Shown: in pieces, positions 25,284 through 32,862 of the stretch
Layout: each line of letters begins with the position of its first letter
How positions within the stretch are numbered: position 1 is the first letter of the stretch
Assembly: GCF_902497745.1 (NCBI RefSeq)
Contig: NZ_CABVHJ010000008.1
Coordinates: 202,929 to 266,928 of the forward strand
Direction of reading: 5' to 3'
DNA length: 64,000 nucleotides
Source: Pseudomonas fluorescens
Lineage (GTDB): Bacteria > Pseudomonadota > Gammaproteobacteria > Pseudomonadales > Pseudomonadaceae
Made by a program: the position numbers and the translations under genes
Notes under the pieces: generated by a model
The model's input: only the letters and a program-made list of their open reading frames with translations
Database searches by the model: none
Told to the model about the DNA's origin: nothing

Positions 25284-26831
25284 TCATGACGCGCTTTCGA
25301 TCGCCTCGACCCAGTGCTGCGCACTGTATTGGCCGCTGGTGAACTGCTCGATCACGTCGAACACCGCATCGCTGAAACCGCCGACATTCAAGATGTCATC
25401 ACGATACGCTGCCTGTGTTGCATGGCCTGGCTGGATATCGATGCACACCAGTCGGGCCTGTGGGTTGAGCTTCTTGATCCGCTCCCATTGCCGCATCGTC
25501 TCGCTGGCGCCGCGACGCTGCGCATCGATCCACGATTCGTTGTCCGAGACCATGATCAACGTATCGACCCTGGCCTGGCTGTCCGCCAACCTCTTCAGCG
25601 GTGCCGAGCAGTTGGTGCCGCCGCCAAAAATCCCGGCGAGCTTCTCGGCGTTGCTGATCACACTGTCACGCGGGTTGAGCTGGATACCTACCACGTTGAT
25701 CTCGAACGGCATCACCCGGGCAGCCGGCTGCTTGCGCAATACCGCTGCAGCCACCAGCGCCGCCACGTCGATGCAGCGCACCTGCGAGGTCGCACCAGGG
25801 CGATAACCGGTTACCGGGCTGCCCATCGAACCCGACACATCCGGGCAAACCACCACCGCGCCCTCAAGCGTGGGCACGTTGGCCAGCGACAACTCCAGCG
25901 CCTCCTGCAAGGCGTCGCGGATCGCTGCCGGGGTGTTTTCACCCATCATCCGATAAGCCGCCAACAACTGGTACGGATACACCCGCGCCTTCGCCACTTC
26001 CTGTGGATCGGCCAACCGCGCCGCAACATATTCGATGCAACCCGGTACTTCAAACGCGCCGTGGCGCGCCAGGCTGTTGAGGTTGATGCGCAATCCCTGC
26101 CAGCCCATGTTGCGGGCTTGAGTGGCCCATTGCTCCTTGCTCAGTGTTTCGTTGCCGAGCAACTGAAACGGCACCGCCGGCACTTCATCACTCGCGCCGC
26201 TGCGAAACGCCAGCAAATCGCGAGTCAGCTCCGGCAAGGCCTTCGCCTCCACCGGTTTACCGATCAACCAGGCGAAAAACGCTTCGCGCCACGCTTCGGC
26301 AGGTTTGGGGTGAACCATCTTCACCACGTCCGCCAACGACGGTTGATTGCCGATCGACGCTTGCAGCAGTTGCCGCTCGGTCGCGCTGTTCAGCCAGTTC
26401 TGCACCAGACGCTTGGGTTGCGAGCCAAGGGATTTACGCCCGGTGGCACCACTACGGAGGATCTGTACAAAGTTGCGCAGCATCTTGCCGCTGTCGATCA
26501 CTTGCTCGAAAACCTCTGGCACCAGACTTGAACGCTGCGCGGTCAATGCCGCCAGTAACAATGCTGGCATGTCTTTCATGTGACCCTTTTGGCGAGCGTA
26601 GATCGCGGTTTTCGCCACGAAACGACTGTCGAGCTCGGCCACCAGCTTCAGCACTTGGTCCAACTGACTTTCTGCGGAGGCGTAGAAGGTCTGGTTCAGG
26701 CAACCAGTCACTGCCAATTGCGCCAGTTGATGCTTCGGGCTGTAGGCATAAGCGCTGGCACCGGAAGCATTCAAGGTATCGCAGGCCGACAAGTGATTGG
26801 ATTGCGTGTTGAAGAGATTTGAGTTGGCCAT
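25284..26831 (-). CDS. rsr: Ro60-family (TROVE domain) RNA-binding protein Rsr
   Basis: The 515-aa protein is a bacterial orthologue of the Ro60 autoantigen. The N-terminal about 330 residues form the HEAT-like TROVE ring that binds structured and misfolded RNAs and Y RNA (FVAKTAIYARQKGHMKDMPA, FVQILRSGATGRKSLGSQPK). The C-terminal part is a von Willebrand A domain with an intact metal-ion-dependent site (VVCPDVSGSMGSP, D-x-S-x-S). With Y RNA and polynucleotide phosphorylase, bacterial Rsr takes part in RNA degradation and maturation. It is the first gene of the RtcR-controlled operon, 43 nt downstream of a sigma-54-type promoter. Confidence 0.95.
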   Translation of the reverse strand: MANSNLFNTQSNHLSACDTLNASGASAYAYSPKHQLAQLAVTGCLNQTFYASAESQLDQVLKLVAELDSRFVAKTAIYARQKGHMKDMPALLLAALTAQRSSLVPEVFEQVIDSGKMLRNFVQILRSGATGRKSLGSQPKRLVQNWLNSATERQLLQASIGNQPSLADVVKMVHPKPAEAWREAFFAWLIGKPVEAKALPELTRDLLAFRSGASDEVPAVPFQLLGNETLSKEQWATQARNMGWQGLRINLNSLARHGAFEVPGCIEYVAARLADPQEVAKARVYPYQLLAAYRMMGENTPAAIRDALQEALELSLANVPTLEGAVVVCPDVSGSMGSPVTGYRPGATSQVRCIDVAALVAAAVLRKQPAARVMPFEINVVGIQLNPRDSVISNAEKLAGIFGGGTNCSAPLKRLADSQARVDTLIMVSDNESWIDAQRRGASETMRQWERIKKLNPQARLVCIDIQPGHATQAAYRDDILNVGGFSDAVFDVIEQFTSGQYSAQHWVEAIESAS

Positions 26832-26873
26832 CTTGGCGTCTCGCTGTGTTGTCCTGTTCGTTGCGATAGGTAT

Positions 26874-26890
26874 TGCAGCGGCTGTGCCAG
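26874..26890 (-). promoter_or_regulatory. Sigma-54 promoter of the rsr-rtcB-rlaP-rtcA operon
   Basis: The minus strand reads CTGGCACAGCCGCTGCA, which fits the -24/-12 consensus YTGGCACGrNNNTTGCW with two mismatches outside the core GG and GC. Transcription would start about 30 nt before the rsr ATG. Between this site and the divergent rtcR start lies an A+T-rich stretch (about 26895-27030) where the RtcR upstream sites should be. A near-match to the IHF consensus (AATCAA-N4-ATA, about 26917-26931) lies there too. Confidence 0.85.
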
Positions 26891-27034
26891 CTTTTGATTT
26901 CTTTTCGAAAATATTTATATCTTGTTGATTTATATGGTTTTTATTTATTTTTTGGTTTCTGTTAAATGAATCGACGACAAACCCCTCACCGAATATTTAT
27001 CATTGGATATCGTTTTTTATCTTTTGAGATAAGC

Positions 27035-28636
27035 ATGCCAAACAAGCAAACCGTCGCCATCGGTTTTATCGGCGCCACCCTCGATCGCGTCGGCAAAGGC
27101 GCCAATCGCTGGAGCCATTGGCGCCCCAGTGTTGGCTTGTGCCAACAGCAGGACGTGCTGATCAACCGGCTCGAACTGATTCACGGCATCGACGCCCGCG
27201 ACGTCAGCCTGGCTGAGCGGGTGCGCGCCGACATCCAGCAGGTTTCGCCGGAGACCGAGGTGCGCTTGCACCCGATGTCACTGCGCAACCCATGGGATTT
27301 CGAAGAGGTCTACGGTGCGCTGCACGACTTCACCACCGCCTACGATTTCGACACTGAGCGCGAGGACTACCTCGTCCACATCACCACCGGCACCCACGTC
27401 GCGCAGATTTGCTGGTTCCTGCTAACCGAGGCGCGCTATCTGCCGGCGCGGCTGATCCAGACCTCCCCGGCCAAGCGCAACGAAAGCGATCACGCCATTG
27501 GCACTCATGCCCTGATCGATCTCGACCTGTCGCGTTACGATCGCATCGCTTCGCGCTTCGCCAACAAGCGCCTCGAAGGCCTGGAGTTCTTGAAGTCCGG
27601 CATCGCCACACGCAACGCCGCCTTCAACCGCTCGATCGAGCAAATCGAACGCGTGGCCGTGCGCTCGAAGGCGCCGATGCTGCTGATCGGCCCGACCGGC
27701 GCCGGCAAATCCTTCCTCGCCCGACGCATCTACGAACTCAAACGCAGCCGCCATCAAATGCAGGGGCGCTTTGTCGAGGTCAACTGCGCCACCCTGCGTG
27801 GCGATGGCGCGATGTCGGCGTTGTTCGGCCATGTCAAAGGTGCCTTCACCGGTGCACAGAACGCTCGCGACGGCCTGCTGCGCGCTGCCGATGGCGGCAT
27901 GCTGTTTCTCGATGAGATCGGCGAACTGGGTGCAGACGAACAGGCGATGCTGCTCAAGGCGATTGAAGAAAAACGCTTCTTTCCGCTGGGCTCGGACAAG
28001 GAGGTCGAAAGTGATTTCCTGATCATCGCCGGCACCCACCGCGACCTGCGCAGCCGAGTTGCTGACGGCTTGTTCCGCGAAGACTTGTACGCGCGCATCA
28101 ACCTGTGGACGTTCGACCTGCCTGGCCTCGCCGGCCGCCGCGAGGACATCGAACCGAATATTGATTTCGAGCTGGAACGCCACGCCCGCGAACACGGGCA
28201 ACTGGTGCGCTTCAACCTGGAAGCCCGGCGCAGTTATCTGGCGTTCGCCAGCTCTCGTGAGGCGGCGTGGTTGGGCAACTTCCGCGAACTCTCCGCCTCG
28301 ATCACGCGGATGGCAACCCTCGCCGACAGCGGGCGCATTGATGAAGCACAGGTACAGGAAGAAATTGATCGGCTGCGCTACGCGTGGGGCTTGGCGCAAC
28401 CGCAGGCGATTTCAGAAGAGTTACCGGGAGATGCCGAAACCATGGACCTGTTTGACCGCTTGCAATTGAAGGCAGTGATCGAGGTGTGCCGGCAGGCGGA
28501 CAGCTTGTCCGATGCCGGCCGCCGGCTGTTCGGAATATCGCGCCAGGCCAAGGCACAACCCAATGATGCCGATCGACTGAGGAAATACCTTGGCCGGTTC
28601 GGGCTTGAGTGGAGCCAGATCGTCGACCTCACGTGA
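27035..28636 (+). CDS. rtcR: Sigma-54-dependent activator RtcR
   Basis: I chose the ATG at 27035 (MPNKQTVAIGFIGATLD) because it matches the N terminus of E. coli RtcR as I recall it; the open frame extends upstream to 26966 without support. The 533-aa protein has an N-terminal CARF-like sensor domain (HITTGTHVAQICWFLLTEAR). A sigma-54-interacting AAA+ domain follows, with Walker A GPTGAGKSFLARR, GAFTGA in HVKGAFTGAQNARDG, and Walker B GGMLFLDEIGEL. The C-terminal HTH region contains LSDAGRRLFGISRQAKAQ. The N-terminal domain represses the ATPase until it senses RNA ends with 2',3'-cyclic phosphate. It is divergent from its target operon. Confidence 0.96.
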   Translation: MPNKQTVAIGFIGATLDRVGKGANRWSHWRPSVGLCQQQDVLINRLELIHGIDARDVSLAERVRADIQQVSPETEVRLHPMSLRNPWDFEEVYGALHDFTTAYDFDTEREDYLVHITTGTHVAQICWFLLTEARYLPARLIQTSPAKRNESDHAIGTHALIDLDLSRYDRIASRFANKRLEGLEFLKSGIATRNAAFNRSIEQIERVAVRSKAPMLLIGPTGAGKSFLARRIYELKRSRHQMQGRFVEVNCATLRGDGAMSALFGHVKGAFTGAQNARDGLLRAADGGMLFLDEIGELGADEQAMLLKAIEEKRFFPLGSDKEVESDFLIIAGTHRDLRSRVADGLFREDLYARINLWTFDLPGLAGRREDIEPNIDFELERHAREHGQLVRFNLEARRSYLAFASSREAAWLGNFRELSASITRMATLADSGRIDEAQVQEEIDRLRYAWGLAQPQAISEELPGDAETMDLFDRLQLKAVIEVCRQADSLSDAGRRLFGISRQAKAQPNDADRLRKYLGRFGLEWSQIVDLT

Positions 28637-28735
28637 TGAGAACGGCAGCAATTGACCGCCCGTCCAACCGCGGGCACCTTCGCTCGCCGGGTGCTTCCAA
28701 TGATCACCATCCGCTTCGACCGGAAGACAACCATC

Positions 28736-29014
28736 ATGAACAGCAAAATTGCAGCGATCACCCTGGCCGGCCTGCTCTCGGCCTGCCCGCTTTTCGCCTC
28801 GGCATCCGGGCAGGCAGCTGACGAGTCTGCCGCGCCACCGACCGCGCTTCCCGGCGTGAATCAGGCCGGCAAAGCTCAATCCAACGCAGACAAGGCCGAC
28901 AAGAAAGGTGAAGAGGCTTCGGGTTCAAACTCCGGCGCCGAGTCGCATGAAACGGCGAAAGATGCAGCCACTTCAAGCGACTCGGAAGACCTCGGTAAAT
29001 CACCGAAACCTTGA
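28736..29014 (+). CDS. Small exported low-complexity protein
   Basis: The ATG at 28736 gives 92 aa beginning with a signal peptide (MNSKIAAITLAGLLSACPLF, cleavage near ASA-SGQAA). The mature part of about 65 residues is almost all Ala, Ser, Asp, Glu, Lys and Gly (GKAQSNADKADKKGEEASG), so it is probably disordered in the periplasm. No family is recognised. It follows rtcR by 99 nt. The spacer 29015-29293 after it holds antiparallel open frames (29022-29252 minus, 28908-29216 plus) with no convincing start. Confidence 0.6.
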   Translation: MNSKIAAITLAGLLSACPLFASASGQAADESAAPPTALPGVNQAGKAQSNADKADKKGEEASGSNSGAESHETAKDAATSSDSEDLGKSPKP

Positions 29015-29293
29015 TCAGGCTCTACAAAGGTGGCGGCTGCACATCCTTGAATGTCAGCCCGACACTCCCGGTGATTTGCCACGGGTTGCCAGCGCCATGC
29101 TCGCTGAACGACACAGGGTCGAACAGCGAATCCTTCAACCCGTCGATCTGCGCCTGACCCGGCAGACGCCTCAAGGCGAAGAACACTACCGCCAGGTATT
29201 GGGCCCACTGGATTAGTGTCTGGGCGATATTGCGTATTGCCCTGACACGCACAGCAACTGTAACGTCGAACGTCAGTTACCGAGGAAATCTCA

Positions 29294-29851
29294 TTGCACG
29301 ACTCTAAACTTCTCGAAGATCTACGCGCTCGCTTCAACGCCGGAGAGCCTCTGGATTTCACTTTTTTCTGGGGACACCAGCGAAGCAAGAACGCCGTCAC
29401 GGCTTCGTGCTTCAGCCAGTGGTACGAAGCCGAATTCGTTGTCGAGGGACAACGCTACCCGACAGCCGAACACTTCATGATGGCCGAGAAGGCAGCGTTG
29501 TTCGACGATCAGGAAATTCGTGCACAAGTGCTGCAGGCCCCGACCCCGAACGCCGCCAAAGCCCTCGGCCGCAAGGTGCGCGGGTTCAACGACCAACTCT
29601 GGCTGCAACACCGATACGACATCGTCGTCCAGGCAAACCAAGCCAAGTTCTCCCAAAACCCGGAGCTGGACGAATACCTGATGCGCACTGGATCTCGGGT
29701 GATTGTCGAAGCGAGCCCGGTTGATACCATTTGGGGAATTGGGCTCGCGCAGGATCACGCAGATGTGAACGATCCGAATCTGTGGAAAGGCCTGAATCTT
29801 TTGGGGTTTGCACTGATGCAAGTTCGGGACGGCAGGGTCGGATCATCCTGA
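29294..29851 (+). CDS. NADAR-family N-glycosidase-like protein
   Basis: The start is a TTG at 29294 with GAGG 8 nt upstream; no in-frame ATG occurs before the conserved core. The 185-aa protein has the NADAR/YbiA pattern: FTFFWGHQRSKNAVTASCFS, YPTAEHFMMAEKAALFDD, and near the end GSRVIVEASPVDTIWGIGL. Family members cleave N-glycosidic bonds of riboflavin intermediates or remove ADP-ribose from nucleobases. Its place 280 nt beyond the small gene after rtcR, next to an RNA-repair locus, is suggestive but may be chance. The stretch 29852-30144 after it holds no gene I can support. Confidence 0.88.
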   Translation: MHDSKLLEDLRARFNAGEPLDFTFFWGHQRSKNAVTASCFSQWYEAEFVVEGQRYPTAEHFMMAEKAALFDDQEIRAQVLQAPTPNAAKALGRKVRGFNDQLWLQHRYDIVVQANQAKFSQNPELDEYLMRTGSRVIVEASPVDTIWGIGLAQDHADVNDPNLWKGLNLLGFALMQVRDGRVGSS

Positions 29852-30144
29852 GTTTTATCGGCGGTGGCGTCAGAAACGAAAATCCTTGGCGCATGCCATG
29901 GTTTTTCTACGGGACTTTTATACCGCTTTAAGTTGCACTCGCCGCAAGTCATAGATTGCAGGTGTATTGATATTCGAAGGGGAAGAATACTGTATCGATC
30001 ACCCATGAAAATGGCGCGTCGATCAGTAAAAAGGGAATCAACTTGCCTTTGGATGTACCGGCCAACGTAGAGCCCTACGCCGACTACCGAGGCCGATCGT
30101 AAGGACAATGAGAAATCTTAACCAGACTTGAATTGGCAAGATGC

Positions 30145-30330
30145 ATGAAGCACGCAGGGGAGGATGCAGATCTGATGGACTTTATTGATTTTCTGGGGAA
30201 CCTTTGCAGCGCATTCAGTAACTACCAAGGCTATGAAAAGCCTCGCCGGGTGTTTACCCGAAGATTCGTTGCGTTCTGCGTATTTGTGGTTGTGTTTGAG
30301 CTGATTGCGCTGAACTTGTACTACGCATAG
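30145..30330 (+). CDS. Possible small membrane protein
   Basis: A 61-codon reading starts at ATG 30145 and ends with one hydrophobic helix (FVAFCVFVVVFELIALNLYY). A later ATG at 30175 (MDFIDFLGNLC) has a better ribosome site (GGGGAGG, 11-12 nt). No homologue is recognised. It lies between the NADAR gene and the prophage att site; host or phage origin is unclear. Confidence 0.4.
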   Translation: MKHAGEDADLMDFIDFLGNLCSAFSNYQGYEKPRRVFTRRFVAFCVFVVVFELIALNLYYA

Positions 30331-30425
30331 TCAGGATTGAATTTGAAGGGCTCAGCAAAGATCACCTGGCCGGAGCGAATTCAGATCTTATTAAAGAAAT
30401 TAACGTGTAGTTTTTGCGCAGGCAC

Positions 30426-30452
30426 AAAAAAGCCGATCTATATGATCGGCTT
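30426..30452 (-). terminator. Terminator of the split tRNA gene
   Basis: A 9-bp stem, AAGCCGATC/GATCGGCTT with loop ATATA, is followed by TTTTTT on the minus strand. It lies 27 nt after the CCA end of the tRNA-Pro fragment, where the terminator of the original tRNA gene would be. Confidence 0.85.
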
Positions 30453-30478
30453 ATGTGTCTGATTTTACTCAGGAATTA

Positions 30479-30525
30479 TGGTCGGGACGGAGTGATTCGA
30501 ACACTCGACCCCTAGCACCCCATGC
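30479..30525 (-). other. tRNA-Pro(GGG) 3' fragment, probable att site
   Basis: The minus strand reads from an anticodon-loop-like GCATGGGGTGC through the T arm GAGTG-TTCGAAT-CACTC to CGTCCCG-A-CCA. The 3' acceptor strand, ending in G72-A73, fits a proline tRNA, and GGG lies in the anticodon place. The 5' half is absent: sequence beyond 30525 does not continue the tRNA, and one base in the anticodon stem is changed. This is the typical footprint of integration into a tRNA 3' end; the complete gene should be at the other prophage end. Confidence 0.8.
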
Positions 30526-30590
30526 TTGCAGGAGTGCGAAAAAGCTATACGGAACAGTCCTTTGGAACGGCGCCCACTGCAATCGATGCC

Positions 30591-30607
30591 TAACCGTGAC
30601 TAACCGT
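30591..30607. repeat. Direct repeats near att, possible integrase arm sites
   Basis: The heptamer TAACCGT occurs twice with a 10-bp period (30591-30597 and 30601-30607), about 65 bp from the tRNA fragment. Phased short direct repeats beside an att core are typical of integrase arm-type sites. The case rests only on position and phasing. Confidence 0.3.
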
Positions 30608-30745
30608 ATTTCACGAATCCCCGCAAAAGTCCCTACAGGCTTTCGACCAGAAAGTCCCTGCTCTACGGCGTCCTGCCGACCGAACACCAATCCAAAACCC
30701 TACAGCTCGTCGCCTCACCCTCGCCTGCCTGCCTCGCCTCGATTA

Positions 30746-30761
30746 CTGTATATAAAGCCAG
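30746..30761. promoter_or_regulatory. LexA (SOS) box
   Basis: CTGTATATAAAGCCAG matches the gamma-proteobacterial LexA operator (CTG-N10-CAG with a TATATA-like centre). It lies 20 nt before the GTG start of the coiled-coil gene, where it would overlap the promoter. This gene is therefore probably induced by DNA damage together with the prophage. Confidence 0.75.
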
Positions 30762-30781
30762 TAATCAGCAAGGCGTTTCCC

Positions 30782-31093
30782 GTGGCCCCCTCCGATATCG
30801 AAAATACCGAAGACTGGCTCGGCTGCCCGACGCCGATCGAAACTTGCCGGCACCAGTTGGCCCTCTACGAAAATGAGTTTGAGGAGCTGAACCTTCAGCT
30901 GCAACAGTCCAGGGAGCGGATATTCAAGCTGGTTGAGATGCACGCTGCCGCTTCGGCCGAGTGCGATAAACTCAGATCCCAATTGAGTGCCGCGAAGTCA
31001 GAAGCAGTTGATGCCAGCAGGCTGCTCTACCCGATATCGAAACTAAGAGCAACTCGGAACTCATGGCGAAGGACAGACACATCTCCCACCTAG
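30782..31093 (+). CDS. SOS-controlled small coiled-coil protein
   Basis: The GTG start at 30782 gives 103 aa (VAPSDIENTEDWLGCPTPIE). Residues about 20-75 form a strong coiled coil (LALYENEFEELNLQLQQSRE, CDKLRSQLSAAKSEAVD). The open frame extends upstream into the tRNA fragment, but that part is non-coding. The LexA box directly upstream supports this as a real, damage-inducible gene. No function is recognised. Confidence 0.6.
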   Translation: MAPSDIENTEDWLGCPTPIETCRHQLALYENEFEELNLQLQQSRERIFKLVEMHAAASAECDKLRSQLSAAKSEAVDASRLLYPISKLRATRNSWRRTDTSPT

Positions 31094-31326
31094 CGATAGC
31101 AATTCAGACACTAAAAGTAGAGAACCCGCATGCGCACTCATTTCCCCATCAGGAATCGTAAATCCTAAGCCGGGCACGTCCCACAGGATCAGGAGAAACT
31201 AATCTCAGTCTATCCATCCCGAAGGAGCGAACGGTTAACCTTGGCTTATAACCGCTGTCGCGTATACACTCGCCGCATAAATTACCGCACTTTTACAAGA
31301 TAGTTAATTTGAAAAGGATACTGTCG

Positions 31327-32553
31327 ATGGCGATGATTCACACTGGCGGGCCGACAACTGAAAGAAAACATCAGAACGAATCACAGGCACGAATCAAGAA
31401 TTATATTTCATACGCAGTTTTGTTGACGGCGTGCGTGCTTTTATTCGTGCCGCTTATTAGCTCTCTTTCTGCAATAGGTGGTGATTATAAGCTACACCTG
31501 CAATGGGCTGGCGAAATAGAAACAAGTCACATAATAAACCTCCCGCACCCTCTCTATCACATCTTGGCAATACTGGTTAAGACAGCACTCGCCACAAATT
31601 ATATACAAGCATCAACAATAGTAATTGTTGCGTCAATTTTCTTTCTTGCGATATTGAATTACAGAATCCTTCTTTCGCACACTTCGCCGTCCATCGCGAC
31701 GGCGTTTTCTCTATCGCTACTGATCATCACTCCTATACAGCTTTTTTATTTTACAGATCATCATCTATATTTTGGCTACATAGGCATTAGCATCTACCAC
31801 AGCCCCACCATGCTGTTGTTGAAGCCATTATCTTTATTGGTCTTTTATTATACCCTTAAGTCCTCAGATGGTTCATCCATCAATAAGTGGCCTATCGGCG
31901 TAGCTCTAGCTTTATCCTTGTTTTTTTGTGGCATCTCAAAACCAAACTTTTTGATAGTGGTTCTACCTGCATTTCTGGCATTTTTACTTCTTACTGGAAA
32001 ATTCAAGCTGACATTAAGTCGCGCACACATTTATTTATGCTTCTTCCTACCGATCCTAACAGTGCTTAGCCTACAGTTTTTCCAAACATTCGTACTTCAA
32101 GATATTTCAAAAGTAACGAAAGACGCTGAAAACCACATTGTTTTCATGCCATTTGAAACAGTATCCCATTACTCAAGTTACTTGTTACCAAAGCTACTCC
32201 TATCCATAACTTTTCCTCTTTCGATATTCTTGCTCTACCCGAAGCAGTACATAAAAGATAACGAAGTCATCTTCGCTCTACTCTGTCTTTTTATCGGGGC
32301 TACATTTATGTACTTTTTCGCCGAAAGCGGGGGCAGAATGTACCATGGGAATTTCTGGTGGAGCGGACAAATCGGGCTCTACCTGACGTTTCTGTTTTCG
32401 GTATCCTTTCTTTTAAAGAACTTCGACACCCTTACACGAACCAGATATGAAAAAACAAAGTACGCGATCTGTTTTTGTATATTTTTCCTGCATTTTTTAT
32501 CCGGAGTATTTTTTTACAACCAGGAGCTATTCTTCTATTCCAAACACTGGTAG
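31327..32553 (+). CDS. Polytopic membrane protein, probable conversion cargo
   Basis: The ATG at 31327 has AGGA 8 nt upstream and gives 408 aa with about ten hydrophobic helices (YAVLLTACVLLFVPLISSL, IVIVASIFFLAILNYRILL, and so on). A periplasmic-loop motif near the start, GGDYKLHLQWAGEI followed by HPLYHILAI, recalls GT-C glycosyltransferases, which carry an acidic motif in the first loop. The gene is clearly AT-rich compared with its neighbours and uses codons rare in the rest of the window. Its position between att and the lysis end fits a lysogenic-conversion gene that alters the cell surface. Confidence 0.7.
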   Translation: MAMIHTGGPTTERKHQNESQARIKNYISYAVLLTACVLLFVPLISSLSAIGGDYKLHLQWAGEIETSHIINLPHPLYHILAILVKTALATNYIQASTIVIVASIFFLAILNYRILLSHTSPSIATAFSLSLLIITPIQLFYFTDHHLYFGYIGISIYHSPTMLLLKPLSLLVFYYTLKSSDGSSINKWPIGVALALSLFFCGISKPNFLIVVLPAFLAFLLLTGKFKLTLSRAHIYLCFFLPILTVLSLQFFQTFVLQDISKVTKDAENHIVFMPFETVSHYSSYLLPKLLLSITFPLSIFLLYPKQYIKDNEVIFALLCLFIGATFMYFFAESGGRMYHGNFWWSGQIGLYLTFLFSVSFLLKNFDTLTRTRYEKTKYAICFCIFFLHFLSGVFFYNQELFFYSKHW

Positions 32554-32575
32554 TTATATTTAAAAATCGATACTT

Positions 32576-32862
32576 TAATATCGTCTTTAACATAGGAGTG
32601 ACACGCCGGCAGCGCGATCACTCCACGGTCCCCGGTGTCGGTGATGGCGATAATTTGTTGAGCATGCGCCGGGGCAAGTCGGGCGCGTACGGCTGCGCGG
32701 TGGCAGCGGCCTGGGTCAGTTGGTTGGGGGGGCGGTGTTCAGTCGCGCCTGCTCTGCCAGTTGCCGGCCGTAGCGCCAGTCCTGATACTGCCAGGCACTG
32801 CCGAACCCGGCGACAACCAGCGCCAGCGCCAGCGCCCCGAGAAGGCGCCACGGAACGACCAT
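32576..32862 (-). pseudogene. Decayed Rz-like inner-membrane spanin gene
   Basis: From the ATG at 32862 the frame reads a typical spanin N terminus (MVVPWRLLGALALALVVAGF, then WQYQDWRYGRQLAEQARLNT) and stops after 48 codons at 32718-32716, just after a run of seven C. In a shifted frame the downstream sequence reads APAHAQQIIAITDTGDRGVI and then ALPACHSYV, the usual C terminus of Pseudomonas prophage spanins. The central coiled-coil part is largely missing. The gene thus carries both a frameshift and an internal deletion. The start overlaps the endolysin stop codon (TGATG). Confidence 0.75.

Noticed and set aside
29015..29293. Antiparallel small genes after the low-complexity protein gene
   Set aside because: Both strands have open frames, but neither has a credible start or known domain; left unassigned.
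29852..30144. Possible gene remnant between the NADAR gene and the att site
   Set aside because: A reading ending LDVPANVEPYADYRGRS looks protein-like over about 40 codons but has an upstream stop and no start; not enough to call.
30479..30555. Complete tRNA gene
   Set aside because: T arm and acceptor 3' strand are present, but D arm and 5' acceptor strand are missing.
30455..30781. N-terminal extension of the coiled-coil protein frame
   Set aside because: It runs through the terminator-side spacer and the tRNA-Pro fragment; the LexA box and GTG at 30782 give a better start.
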